DNA from: Bacteroidota bacterium
GTDB lineage: Bacteria > Bacteroidota > Bacteroidia > Cytophagales > Cytophagaceae
Assembly: GCA_023392125.1 (NCBI GenBank)
Contig: JAEVZS010000017.1
Location: 186,001 to 250,000 of the forward strand
Direction: 5' to 3'
DNA: 64,000 nt
Part shown: positions 24,494 to 33,792 of the stretch, piece after piece
How positions within the stretch are numbered: position 1 is the first letter of the stretch
Layout of the letters: every line of letters begins with the position of its first letter
Made by a program: the position numbers and the translations under genes
Notes under the pieces: generated by a model
The model's input: only the letters and a program-made list of their open reading frames with translations
What the model was told of the DNA's origin: nothing
Database searches by the model: none

Positions 24494-25783
24494 ATGTCTG
24501 ATATAGTTTTAAAAGTAGAAAACCTGTCCAAATTGTACCGTCTGGGTGAAGTTGGCACCGGTACGCTCTCTCACGATCTCAATCGCTGGTGGGCCAAGAT
24601 AAGAGGAAAGGAGGATCCTTTTAGCAAAGTTGGAGAAGTCAACGATCGCACATCTGGCACGAATAGTAGAAACGGTTATGTCTGGTCATTGAAGGATATA
24701 AACTTTGAGGTAAGGCGCGGTGATGTGTTGGGTGTTATCGGGAAAAATGGAGCCGGGAAATCCACTTTGTTAAAACTGATTTCCCAGATTACAGCCCCGA
24801 CTACAGGAAGTATTAAGGCGAAAGGACGTATAGCTTCTTTGTTAGAGGTGGGTACCGGTATGCATCCTGAAATGACAGGACGTGAGAATATTTATTTGAA
24901 TGGTACCATATTGGGAATGCGTAAATGGGAAATTGACCGGAAGTTTGATGCAATTGTTGATTTTGCAGGCTGTGCAAAGTATGTAGATACTCCGGTAAAG
25001 CGATATTCTTCGGGGATGAAAGTTCGCTTGGGATTTGCAGTTGCAGCATTCTTAGAGCCGGAAATCCTTATTGTTGACGAAGTTTTGGCTGTAGGAGATG
25101 CGGATTTTCAGAAAAAAGCTATTGGAAAGATGCAAGAGGTCAGCAGAGAGAGCGGAAGGACAGTACTCTTTGTTAGTCATAACATGGCGAGTATTCAGAA
25201 TTTGTGCAATAAAGGACTGCTATTGAATAATGGAGAAAAGGTTTTGGAGAGTAATATTAACCTGGCCGTTGATAAATATAGTGAGTTGGTACTTCATAAT
25301 ATTCATAATATTCAACTTGATAAACGTCGTGATAGAGAGGGTATTGGCTCTTTCCGTTTTACAAAAGTTGAGTTCGCAAATTCGTTAAATAACACGTCTA
25401 TACAAAGAGTTATTTCGGGGAGCAATATCTCCGTGAAACTATATTTTGAAAAGAAGCATAATGATTTTGTGTCAGACAAGGTGGTATTTGCAATCGGTTT
25501 CTTTACAAAGAATGAAACCTTGTTGTTTTCATGTAGAAGTGATGTGACCAATAAAATGTTTGATATTGATCATCTTAATGGTGTTGCTACATGCGTGATT
25601 CCAAAGTTTCCTTTAAACAATGGAGAATATTTTTACAATGTAATCGCATATAATAATAATGAAATAGTTGATTGGGTTAAGAATGCGGGAATGATAGAAG
25701 TGGAGTATGGGGATTTCTTTGGTTCCGGAAGAGTTAATTCTTCCAAGTATAATGGAGTTTTTGTAGAACATTCATGGAAATAG
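24494..25783 (+). CDS. ABC transporter ATPase with glycan-binding C-terminal domain (Wzt-like)
   Basis: 429 residues. The ATPase domain (1-about 265) has Walker A GKNGAGKSTLLKL at about 84-96, signature YSSGMKVRLGFAVA at about 172-185, Walker B EILIVDEVLAVGD and the switch His in FVSHN. Residues about 285-429 form a beta-sandwich typical of Wzt C-terminal domains (FRFTKVEF...VAFAIGF-like pattern...DFFGSGR). In characterised O-antigen exporters this domain recognises the modified non-reducing end of the finished chain. The next gene encodes an acetyltransferase-sulfotransferase fusion, which might make such a cap; this is inference. A TTG six bases upstream is also in frame. Confidence 0.93.
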   Translation: MSDIVLKVENLSKLYRLGEVGTGTLSHDLNRWWAKIRGKEDPFSKVGEVNDRTSGTNSRNGYVWSLKDINFEVRRGDVLGVIGKNGAGKSTLLKLISQITAPTTGSIKAKGRIASLLEVGTGMHPEMTGRENIYLNGTILGMRKWEIDRKFDAIVDFAGCAKYVDTPVKRYSSGMKVRLGFAVAAFLEPEILIVDEVLAVGDADFQKKAIGKMQEVSRESGRTVLFVSHNMASIQNLCNKGLLLNNGEKVLESNINLAVDKYSELVLHNIHNIQLDKRRDREGIGSFRFTKVEFANSLNNTSIQRVISGSNISVKLYFEKKHNDFVSDKVVFAIGFFTKNETLLFSCRSDVTNKMFDIDHLNGVATCVIPKFPLNNGEYFYNVIAYNNNEIVDWVKNAGMIEVEYGDFFGSGRVNSSKYNGVFVEHSWK

Positions 25784-25796
25784 TTGATGAAATATA

Positions 25797-27248
25797 ATGA
25801 AGCGTATAATTTATAAAATGCTGAAAGGGGTCATAATAATGCTGATAAAAGCATTTTCCAAAGATCCTGATATTCATAATAGTTTGATTGATAGTAATAA
25901 TGAGAGAATTACAAAAGGCATTCTGTCTCGTCTGAAAGTAAAGGGGGATGGTATTAAGATTAATTCTCATGTTTATATATCAGATCCCCGTTTTTGTCTT
26001 ATCGGCAATAATGTTCATATTGGAGATAATTGTTTTTTTTCGTCTGTAGGCGGGATTGTGATTGGGGATAATACGCATATAAGTAGAAATGTTGTGATTT
26101 ATACAAACAATCATGAATATGAGGGAAACGCATTGCCTTTTGATGAAAAAATACGCTACAAAGAAGTTGTAATTGGTAAAAATGTATGGATAGGAATGAA
26201 TGTGTGCATATTACCAGGTGTAACTATTGGAGAGGGAGCTATTGTTGGTATGGGTAGTGTTGTTTATAAAGATGTGCCTGCGTTTGCGATTGTTGGTAAC
26301 AAATCTCAGGAACTTATTAAACATAGAAACAGAGAAAATTATGATCGGTTGACTTTAAGAGGCTCCTACTCTGGTGTTAATGGTAAGATTCTGGATATTA
26401 ATTTATTAGAAAGATTTAAGGCGAATTATTACGAGAAAAATCAGCAGAGGAAGCTTTTTTTCGTATTAAGTACTGGCAGGTCCGGAAGCACAACTATTGC
26501 GAATGTTTTATCACAGCATCCGGATATTTCCTGCAAACATGAACCTAATAACCTGCTGATAAGAACTGCTACCCAATATTCTTATGGAGAAATATCAAGA
26601 GATTCGATGCTTGAATTGTTGAATATGATATATTCTGTTGGTTGTATAGAAAAAAATATTTGGTATGGTGAATCTGACCAAAAATTAGTTCCAGTTATTG
26701 AATTAATAAATGAATTGTTGCCAAATGCGAAATTCATCTGGCTAGTCAGAAATGGTGCTGATGTAGTAAACTCGACATATTCGAGAGGATGGTATGATGA
26801 GAGTGAAAATATGAGAGCCCTTAATTCTTGTAATAATGAAATTAGGCATTGGTTATTGCATCGGTTAAATGGGAATAGAGTGGGGGATATTGAAATTCAG
26901 AAGTGGAATTCTTTTTCAAAATTTGAGAAAAATTGCTGGTATTGGGAGTATTATAATCGTCTAATCCGAGATGGACTTCAAAAACTACCTAAAGAGAAGT
27001 GGATGAAGGTTAAGCTGGAAGAATTAAATGAATGTATTCCAAATATTATTTCCTTCCTTGACATCGAAACAAGTCCCGGCAGTTTTAGTGTTACGAAGGA
27101 TAATATTGCGAAGCAGCCTTTGATTAGTGTTAATTCATGGAGTAAAGATGAAAGGAAGCAATTTGAAAATATCTGCGGAGAAATGATGACAGAATTGAAT
27201 TATGAATTTCATACAGCTAATCTTAAAACTTCTGTCAAACTTGTTTGA
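25797..27248 (+). CDS. Hexapeptide acetyltransferase fused to a sulfotransferase
   Basis: 483 residues with two catalytic domains. Residues about 45-175 are a left-handed beta-helix O-acetyltransferase (repeats such as IGNNVHIGDN and IGKNVWIGMN, with NNHEYEG bearing the likely catalytic His and LPGVTIGEGAIVG). Residues about 220-470 are a PAPS-dependent sulfotransferase: the 5'-phosphosulfate loop STGRSGSTTIANVL at about 224-237, and the 3'-phosphate element WLVRNGADVVNSTYSR. One chain would add both acetyl and sulfate groups to glycan, giving an acidic polymer. PAPS must come from genes outside the window. It lies directly after the wzt-like gene. Confidence 0.88.
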   Translation: MKRIIYKMLKGVIIMLIKAFSKDPDIHNSLIDSNNERITKGILSRLKVKGDGIKINSHVYISDPRFCLIGNNVHIGDNCFFSSVGGIVIGDNTHISRNVVIYTNNHEYEGNALPFDEKIRYKEVVIGKNVWIGMNVCILPGVTIGEGAIVGMGSVVYKDVPAFAIVGNKSQELIKHRNRENYDRLTLRGSYSGVNGKILDINLLERFKANYYEKNQQRKLFFVLSTGRSGSTTIANVLSQHPDISCKHEPNNLLIRTATQYSYGEISRDSMLELLNMIYSVGCIEKNIWYGESDQKLVPVIELINELLPNAKFIWLVRNGADVVNSTYSRGWYDESENMRALNSCNNEIRHWLLHRLNGNRVGDIEIQKWNSFSKFEKNCWYWEYYNRLIRDGLQKLPKEKWMKVKLEELNECIPNIISFLDIETSPGSFSVTKDNIAKQPLISVNSWSKDERKQFENICGEMMTELNYEFHTANLKTSVKLV

Positions 27249-27284
27249 TTTATTTTAATTGATTTATTATCAGATATTTCTTTC

Positions 27285-28886
27285 ATGAGAATGAAATTGG
27301 CTCCCATTGTACTTTTCGTATATAATCGTCCCTGGCATACTGAACAAACGTTGAATGCACTGAGTTTAAATCAATTGTCTGATCAGTCTGTACTGTATGT
27401 TTTTGCGGATGGGCCTAAGGCTGGAGCGAGTGATGAAGAGTTGCAGGCTTTGAAAGAAACGAGAAATATTGTTCGCTCAAAGAAGTGGTGTGGAGAAGTT
27501 TTTCTTATTGAAAGAGATAGTAACTGGGGGCTGGCAAAAAGCATTATTGCGGGTGTAACTCAAATCGTTAATGAGTCCGGCAAAGTTATTGTCTTGGAGG
27601 ATGATATAGTCACTTCTGTAGGTTTTCTGAAATATATGAATGATGCATTATCAATGTATGAATATGAGGAAAGGGTAATGCATGTTTCTGGTTATAATTA
27701 TATCTCGAGAAGCAGTTCTGCACAAGAGACTTTCTTTGTAAATATCCTATCATGTTGGGGATGGGGTACTTGGAGGCGAGCTTGGGATAAGTATGAACAT
27801 GATGTTGATAGTCATCTGAGTAAGTTGAATTCTTCTGCAAAAATAAAAAAATTTAATATCGAAGGACATGCTGATTTCTATTCTCAGCTAATTCTAAATA
27901 AGGAGGGCAAGATATTTTCATGGGCTGTGCGTTGGTATGCCTCATGGTTAAACTCTGGTGGATATTCCCTTTTTCCCAAGGTGTCATTGGTTAGAAATAT
28001 AGGTCATGATGGTTCAGGAGTTCATTGTGGTATTAGTGACACCTTTGACTCTTATGTAACGGATTATATTGATGTTTGCAAAATTCCTATACTTGAAGCG
28101 AAGTCAGTAAGAAAAGAGATTGATCGTTATTACAAGAAAAGAATCGGATTGAATAAAAGAAAAGATTCAAGCTATAAAATAATTAAAAAGGTATTCTTAC
28201 GTATAGGTTTTATTCGTTGGTTAACCAGTTGTGTGAGGCGACTGGCAAAGAAGATTGTTTTCTTTATTATTCCTGAATTGAGGTCGGTTGTTTCTGCAAG
28301 GGATGAAGTAAGCCAACTTCGGTCTGTGAGTCCTCTCAGTAAAATATCTGAGAATGTTAAGCTTTACAAGCCATATCGGATAATTAGATCTCATGTTGGT
28401 GAATATACTTATATAGCTGAGAATGCTTACATCCAATATTCAAGAATTGGTAAGTTTTGTTCTATAGGTCCTAATTTTTATTGCGGCAGGGGAATTCATC
28501 CCTTAAATGGAATATCAACTGCTCCTATGTTTTACTCAACGATGAGTCAGAATGGTGTTACTTTAAGTCCTAATAATAAAATTACCGAAATTAAAGATAT
28601 TAAGATAGGTAATGATGTATTCATTGGTATGAATGTTTCTGTACTTGATGGTGTCACCATCGGTGATGGGGCTGTCATTGGGGCCGGGGCAGTTGTGGTA
28701 AATAATATTCCACCATACGCTATTGCTGTCGGTGTACCTGCCAGAGTGATTAGATATAGATTTCCACCTGATATAATTGAGGCTTTAATGCGAATTAAGT
28801 GGTGGGATTTTCCCAAAGAAGATTTAAAGGAAGTTGAAAATAGTTTTTTTGATATTGAGAGGTTCGTCAATAAATATGATAGGTAG
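27285..28886 (+). CDS. GT-A glycosyltransferase fused to an XAT-type acetyltransferase
   Basis: 533 residues. The N-terminal half is a GT-A glycosyltransferase of the type starting APIVLFVYNRPWHTEQTL, with acidic metal/sugar-nucleotide motif LEDDI at about 104-108 and CWGWGTWRRAWDKY at about 162-175. From about 345 to 520 there is a hexapeptide acetyltransferase of the xenobiotic/CatB kind (IGKFCSIGPNF, IGNDVFIGMNVSVLDGVTIG, VGVPARVI, then KWWDFP near the C-terminus). One protein would transfer a sugar and acetylate it or a neighbouring sugar. It is the second fusion in a row that carries a beta-helix acetyltransferase. Confidence 0.87.
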   Translation: MRMKLAPIVLFVYNRPWHTEQTLNALSLNQLSDQSVLYVFADGPKAGASDEELQALKETRNIVRSKKWCGEVFLIERDSNWGLAKSIIAGVTQIVNESGKVIVLEDDIVTSVGFLKYMNDALSMYEYEERVMHVSGYNYISRSSSAQETFFVNILSCWGWGTWRRAWDKYEHDVDSHLSKLNSSAKIKKFNIEGHADFYSQLILNKEGKIFSWAVRWYASWLNSGGYSLFPKVSLVRNIGHDGSGVHCGISDTFDSYVTDYIDVCKIPILEAKSVRKEIDRYYKKRIGLNKRKDSSYKIIKKVFLRIGFIRWLTSCVRRLAKKIVFFIIPELRSVVSARDEVSQLRSVSPLSKISENVKLYKPYRIIRSHVGEYTYIAENAYIQYSRIGKFCSIGPNFYCGRGIHPLNGISTAPMFYSTMSQNGVTLSPNNKITEIKDIKIGNDVFIGMNVSVLDGVTIGDGAVIGAGAVVVNNIPPYAIAVGVPARVIRYRFPPDIIEALMRIKWWDFPKEDLKEVENSFFDIERFVNKYDR

Positions 28887-28947
28887 ATTATCGTTGATTT
28901 GGGATCTGAATGTTTGTTTATAGTATAATTTATGGGATCTGTTGTTT

Positions 28948-29808
28948 ATGAAGATTAGCGTTCTTACTCCATCATTTAATTCGGGTTTGTATCTGGAACG
29001 TGCTATTCAAAGTGTGCTGATTCAGAATTATCATAATTTTGAACATATAGTTGTTGATGGGGGATCAAATGATAATACTGTTGAAATATTAAAGAAATAC
29101 CCCCACTTGGTTTGGATATCTGAACCCGATCAAGGGCAATCTGATGCTATGAATAAAGCATTTAGAATGTCGACTGGTGATATAGTTGTTTATTTGAATG
29201 CCGATGATTGCTTTAATCCTGGTATATTTGAAGAAGTAATCAGAACGTTCAGAACCAATAGTAATATGGATTTTGTTGTAGGTGATTTGAGAGTCGTCCG
29301 TTCTGATGCAGAGTTTTATATATCACCTTCTATAGCATATAAGGAAATCATTTTGCATTTTAAGTATAGATTTCCTCTTAATCCTGTGAGTTATTTTTAC
29401 AAACGTCATGTTCAGGATTTTTTCGGGCTTTTTCCGATAAATAATCACTACTCAATGGATTATTTTTTCCTGCTGAGGACTTTTAAGATTTTTAAAGCCG
29501 TTAAAGTTAATCAAGAGTTTGGAATATTTTACGAGTTAGGCTCTAGTAAGACTGCAAATACGAATCCCCGAAAAACCAGCAGAAAAACGGTATTGAAGTA
29601 CGCACTCCAGTTTGATCTTTGGGTTTTCTTCTATTATTTAAGATATTACATTCCAGTTGTTTTGTTTGAGGGCTATATATATTTAAGGAATTTAATCAAG
29701 AAACTTATTTTTCATTTGTTTTTTTCAAAAAGAATGAAGTATTCGGAATATTCTGCACTTGGATTGAAGAGAGTTTTAAAGCTCAAATTTAGCAAAAAAG
29801 GAAATTGA
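28948..29808 (+). CDS. Glycosyltransferase family 2
   Basis: 286 residues from the ATG at 28948 (a TTG two codons upstream is in frame). It is a GT-A fold enzyme: ISVLTPSFNSGLYLERAIQS at the N-terminus, VDGGSNDNTVEIL, EPDQGQSDAMNKAF, and the DxD-type motif YLNADDCF at about 90-97. The C-terminal part is basic and has a hydrophobic segment (WVFFYYLRYYIPVVLF), suggesting membrane association. It adds one sugar of the EPS repeat; donor and linkage cannot be read. Confidence 0.9.
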   Translation: MKISVLTPSFNSGLYLERAIQSVLIQNYHNFEHIVVDGGSNDNTVEILKKYPHLVWISEPDQGQSDAMNKAFRMSTGDIVVYLNADDCFNPGIFEEVIRTFRTNSNMDFVVGDLRVVRSDAEFYISPSIAYKEIILHFKYRFPLNPVSYFYKRHVQDFFGLFPINNHYSMDYFFLLRTFKIFKAVKVNQEFGIFYELGSSKTANTNPRKTSRKTVLKYALQFDLWVFFYYLRYYIPVVLFEGYIYLRNLIKKLIFHLFFSKRMKYSEYSALGLKRVLKLKFSKKGN

Positions 29809-29815
29809 CTCTTCC

Positions 29816-30820
29816 ATGAACTCTTTAATGAGCAAAGGCTTTTCTATTTTGGTATGTACCTACAATCCGGGGCGGAGACTTCAAAAATTGTTGGAAAGTT
29901 TGTCCTTACTTGAAGTTTCGGACTTTTCAGTAGAAATTGTTTTGGTGAGTAATAATTCATCTGATAATACTATTAGCAACGCGAGAACAATATGGGATAA
30001 TTTAAAAAGTGATATTCCTCTCCATATATATGATGAACCAAAGCCTGGGAAACTGTATGCCCAGTTGCTTGGAATGGAGAAAGTCTCTTATGAATACGTT
30101 GTTATATGTGATGATGACAATTTTTTGTTTAAAGATTACCTTGTCGTTGCCTATGATATTTTTACCTCAAATAGAGATATTTCTATGGTTGGCGGGCATG
30201 GCATTGCTTTGGCTGATCAAGAAGTGCCTGAGTGGTTTGATAAATACTCCATATTCTATGCTGCTGATAAACAAATGCCAGAGTCGGGATATGCAGATTT
30301 CTTATTTGGAGCTGGTATGATTTATAGGAAGAGTTCATGGGAGTTTATTCATTCAAAGAATTTTAAGGCTTTGTTGAGGGACCGAACTGGTAAAAAACTG
30401 CTTTCAGGTGGCGATATGGAGTTGTGTCATGCTTTTAAAATCGCAGGTTATAAGTTATGGTATGATGGGCGTCTCAAGTTTCTGCATTATATGCCGGCAA
30501 ACAGATTGAATTGGGAATATTTCTTGAAAATGAGTGTATGTATGGGGGAAGCAAGATGTGTACGAATTGCTTATGCGTATATTATTGAAGGGAAAGAATT
30601 TAATTTGAGTGATTGGCACCGTAAGTTCTTTATTTACTTGAAAAGAATGGTCAAGCTTATGCCTTATCTTTTTGGGGAGAGAGTAGGAAATCCGAAAAAG
30701 GTTGAATTGTATCTGACTATGGGAATGTTAAAACAGTTTTTAAGGGGGAGGAAAGTATATTATGAAAATTATAAGAAGGTTTTATTGTTTTCGAAATCAG
30801 TTTCTTCCGTTAGTAAATAG
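29816..30820 (+). CDS. Glycosyltransferase family 2
   Basis: 334 residues, GT-A fold. Motifs are FSILVCTYNPGRRLQKLLES, VSNNSSDNT, YDEPKPGKLYAQLLGM and the acidic VICDDDNFL at about 98-106. A second acidic motif SGGDMELCHAFKIAGYKLWYDG at about 204-225 is typical of the GT2 catalytic-base region. It follows the previous gene by seven bases. Confidence 0.9.
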   Translation: MNSLMSKGFSILVCTYNPGRRLQKLLESLSLLEVSDFSVEIVLVSNNSSDNTISNARTIWDNLKSDIPLHIYDEPKPGKLYAQLLGMEKVSYEYVVICDDDNFLFKDYLVVAYDIFTSNRDISMVGGHGIALADQEVPEWFDKYSIFYAADKQMPESGYADFLFGAGMIYRKSSWEFIHSKNFKALLRDRTGKKLLSGGDMELCHAFKIAGYKLWYDGRLKFLHYMPANRLNWEYFLKMSVCMGEARCVRIAYAYIIEGKEFNLSDWHRKFFIYLKRMVKLMPYLFGERVGNPKKVELYLTMGMLKQFLRGRKVYYENYKKVLLFSKSVSSVSK

Positions 30821-30829
30821 TACAATATT

Positions 30830-31903
30830 TTGAACAGTATAGTCAATATAGCTTTAGCGGCAGATTCCAGATATTATACTGGTATGGTTACTACTGTGAG
30901 TAGTATTTTGCTAAACTCCAGCACCGAATATTTATATAGGTTTTATATCCTGCATAATGGTATTATGCAGGACGAAATTAAGAGATTTGAATTAGTTGTT
31001 AGTAAGATTGATACAAAGGCTGAGTTTTTTTTCATAAAACCGGATTTGTCTCAGTTTAGTGATTTCCCCCCTTTTTTTTATGATTCTGTATTGAATTACT
31101 CTAGGGTACTCTTGCCGCTTGTTCTTGATGTAGAGAGGGTTATATATACGGATGTTGATATTTTGCATATCAAAGATATTTCAAGTTTTTGGGCAATTGA
31201 TTTGAAAGATAAGGCTCTGGGTGCTGTTCGTGATATAACTGTGAATAATCTTGGGAATGACATCAAGGATTGTGAAGTTTTTAATATTGACCCCCAGGAA
31301 CCATATTTTAATAATGGGTTAATGTTGATGAATCTCTCGCGATTCCGGGAGAAATCATATTCACAGAAGATAACTGAATTTATCATTAAATACCCTCATT
31401 TGTGCAGGTTTCATGAACAGTCTGCAATGAATATTATTTTACATGATGAGATTTTACTCTTGGATCCATCTTTTAATGCTTTACTTACCTTTAATTGTGA
31501 CTATGAAGAACGTTTTATGGCTATTGAAGGTATGAATTCTAATCTCCATTTCATTACCTCCTTTAAACCTTGGTTATTTTATAATGAGGATTTGCCGAAT
31601 CTTATGTACTATTCCCTTATTGACAAACTTTCTTTGGAATTGAATGCACCTTCCTTTCTCTTGTCTAAGGGAAAGTTTGCACGAAATAAAAGAATAGCAA
31701 GTCTTTTACCATGCTGGTTTTTACTGAAAGGGTTTATTATGCACACAATAGGAAACAAAGATAGTGCAGCGAGATCATTTCGTGTTGGTGAGTTTTGGAA
31801 AGAAAAGATAAAATATTTTCATTTCATGAATATGAATACTCACCGTATTCAAACTGTGCTGGAAAAATGGCAGCATCAAATTGATAAAAGATTGATTAAC
31901 TAA
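30830..31903 (+). CDS. Glycosyltransferase family 8
   Basis: 357 residues. GT8 enzymes are retaining hexosyl or galactosyl transferases. It shows the family start IVNIALAADSRYYTGMVTTV, the metal-binding DxD in VIYTDVDIL (D108 and D110), YFNNGLMLMNL (the FNSGV-like motif) and HEQSAMNIIL. The start is TTG at 30830; no ATG precedes the conserved N-terminus. Confidence 0.88.
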   Translation: MNSIVNIALAADSRYYTGMVTTVSSILLNSSTEYLYRFYILHNGIMQDEIKRFELVVSKIDTKAEFFFIKPDLSQFSDFPPFFYDSVLNYSRVLLPLVLDVERVIYTDVDILHIKDISSFWAIDLKDKALGAVRDITVNNLGNDIKDCEVFNIDPQEPYFNNGLMLMNLSRFREKSYSQKITEFIIKYPHLCRFHEQSAMNIILHDEILLLDPSFNALLTFNCDYEERFMAIEGMNSNLHFITSFKPWLFYNEDLPNLMYYSLIDKLSLELNAPSFLLSKGKFARNKRIASLLPCWFLLKGFIMHTIGNKDSAARSFRVGEFWKEKIKYFHFMNMNTHRIQTVLEKWQHQIDKRLIN

Positions 31904-31910
31904 TTATTCA

Positions 31911-32645
31911 ATGAGTAATAAGGAAAAAGTGTTTTGCATAGGATTGTCGCGTACCGGAACAACTTCACTTTGTGCTGCACTGGAGGAGCTTGGATATAAA
32001 ACGGTTCATTTTTCACTAGGCCTATTTTTGAACCCCCAGGTTATACAGCCTGGTTTGAGTTTTACTCCCAGGCAGAAGCTAAACTGGTATTGGAAGAGGA
32101 GATTAAATTCGGAGATCAGATATCAGAACAATATTTTTCCCATTAATTTTTTTGATAAGTATGATGCTTTCGGGGATTTACCCATACCCTTGTATTATAA
32201 ACAATTGAATGAATTGTATCCCAATGCAAAGTTTATTTATACATATAGAGATGAAGAGAATTGGCTAAGAAGCATGGAGTGGCTATATGGGGATGGAGCA
32301 GTAATGTGGAAGCATGGCCTGCTGGACGATGAAATTAAATTCTCTATGTATAAAAGTTTTAAGTACGACAGGGAGAAATTGATTCAGAGCTATCGTCAGC
32401 ATCATAAGGAAGTTCTTCATTATTTCAAGGACAAAGAAAATAAGTGTCTTGTCATTAATATTGATGAAACTAACTTAAATTTCGAACTATTGGGGAAATT
32501 TTTAAACGTTCAATGGGAGGAAAAAACGTTCCCTCATGTAAATTCAGGACTTCATCAGACTTACCTGAAAAGAGCTGATTATTGGTTGGGCAAAGAATGG
32601 GTGATCTATTCTCTGGTTAAGGTTATACTGAGCAAACTTTTCTAA
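31911..32645 (+). CDS. Sulfotransferase family protein
   Basis: 244 residues, P-loop sulfotransferase fold. VFCIGLSRTGTTSLCAALEELG at the N-terminus carries the 5'-phosphosulfate loop (about 11-18), followed by AFGDLPIPLYY and NAKFIYTYRDEENWLRSMEW, the 3'-phosphate-binding strand and helix. It transfers sulfate from PAPS, probably to a sugar hydroxyl in the EPS. It is the second sulfotransferase domain in this locus and is not closely similar to the one at 25797. It ends one base before the next start codon. Confidence 0.87.
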   Translation: MSNKEKVFCIGLSRTGTTSLCAALEELGYKTVHFSLGLFLNPQVIQPGLSFTPRQKLNWYWKRRLNSEIRYQNNIFPINFFDKYDAFGDLPIPLYYKQLNELYPNAKFIYTYRDEENWLRSMEWLYGDGAVMWKHGLLDDEIKFSMYKSFKYDREKLIQSYRQHHKEVLHYFKDKENKCLVINIDETNLNFELLGKFLNVQWEEKTFPHVNSGLHQTYLKRADYWLGKEWVIYSLVKVILSKLF

Positions 32646-32646
32646 A

Positions 32647-33792
32647 ATGAATATTTTTGTTTCATATGCGTCAGATTGTTTAACTGATTATCTGCCTCAT
32701 GGTGAGGGTTTATTAAGTTATTCATGGTTAGAAACTTTGGCGGACAGAGGGCATAAAATATTTGCTTATTCTCCTCAGGGTGATGTCAAGAATCTGCATC
32801 CCAATATTGAGTTGTTTAAAAGTAAAAAACATTTTTTCTTACCAAGCTTTTCCTACGTGTATCATGCTTATAAGGCACAAAAAATACTTAGGAGTTTGCA
32901 TGAGAAAAATGCTATTGATATCGTTTGGCGAATGTATCCTTATCATTTTTGTTCCCCGGGCTTTAATACAATGGGAATTAAATATGTGATCGGGCCTTTA
33001 TACAGCTCATTTGATCTGGCAAGTCTCAATTATATTCCGATGTTGAAAATACGTCCATCGAGTTGGGCGAAGCATTATGGGGGCCGGAGTTGGAAGAAAT
33101 TTCTTAGCAATGCTTCCGGGCTCCTGACTGATGATCTAAAGCTGCAGAATGCTTTGGCAGAGCGATATGGTAATGCGCATATTATGCAGCTTCCAGCTAT
33201 TGTTGAGTCACCATTTTCGTGTGAGTTGAGAAATGAGCCTGAATGGGAACATGGATTGACCATTGCGTTTGTCGGGCACTTTCACCCATCAAAGCGCTTA
33301 CTCGATTTTTGTAGAATCGTTAGTTTGTTGATTAAAGAGGGAATAAAAGTAAAAGGGATTGTAGTTGGAACAGGAGAGGATTTCGTGCCTGCTTCGAAAT
33401 ATGTCCAGGACAACTCTTTGGAAGAAAATATAGAATTTCGAGGAGCTTTGCCCAATAGTGAAGTCTTTAAGGTTTTGCATAGAAGCCATTTCCTAATTAA
33501 CCTTCGAGAGGAGACATATGGTAGAAATATGGTAGAAGCAATGTCGGTTGGGACTCCCAATATTTGTGTTAATAAATTGGCGGCAAGAGAGTTTGTGGGT
33601 AAAGATAATGGCTGGCTGATGGATAATGTTTCTCCGGAAGCATATGTTGAGCAAATTGTATATATCATAAACAACAGGGGAAGATGGAAGCAGGCCTCGG
33701 ATTCATGTTTTCATAATTCGAAGAACTTTTCTAGAGAGGTTGTAGGAGAACGGTTGGAAGCTTTTTTTAATACCATCTTAAAATCGAAGTAA
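32647..33792 (+). CDS. Glycosyltransferase family 4
   Basis: 381 residues, GT-B fold. The C-terminal Rossmann half has LTIAFVGHFHPSKRLLDF, GIVVGTGEDFV, ENIEFRGALPNSEVFKVL and the nucleotide-sugar motif LINLREETYGRNMVEAMSVGTP (E-x7-E, about 285-305). The N-terminal half starts MNIFVSYASDCLTDYLPHGEG. Its stop overlaps the next start by one base (TAATG). Confidence 0.9.
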   Translation: MNIFVSYASDCLTDYLPHGEGLLSYSWLETLADRGHKIFAYSPQGDVKNLHPNIELFKSKKHFFLPSFSYVYHAYKAQKILRSLHEKNAIDIVWRMYPYHFCSPGFNTMGIKYVIGPLYSSFDLASLNYIPMLKIRPSSWAKHYGGRSWKKFLSNASGLLTDDLKLQNALAERYGNAHIMQLPAIVESPFSCELRNEPEWEHGLTIAFVGHFHPSKRLLDFCRIVSLLIKEGIKVKGIVVGTGEDFVPASKYVQDNSLEENIEFRGALPNSEVFKVLHRSHFLINLREETYGRNMVEAMSVGTPNICVNKLAAREFVGKDNGWLMDNVSPEAYVEQIVYIINNRGRWKQASDSCFHNSKNFSREVVGERLEAFFNTILKSK

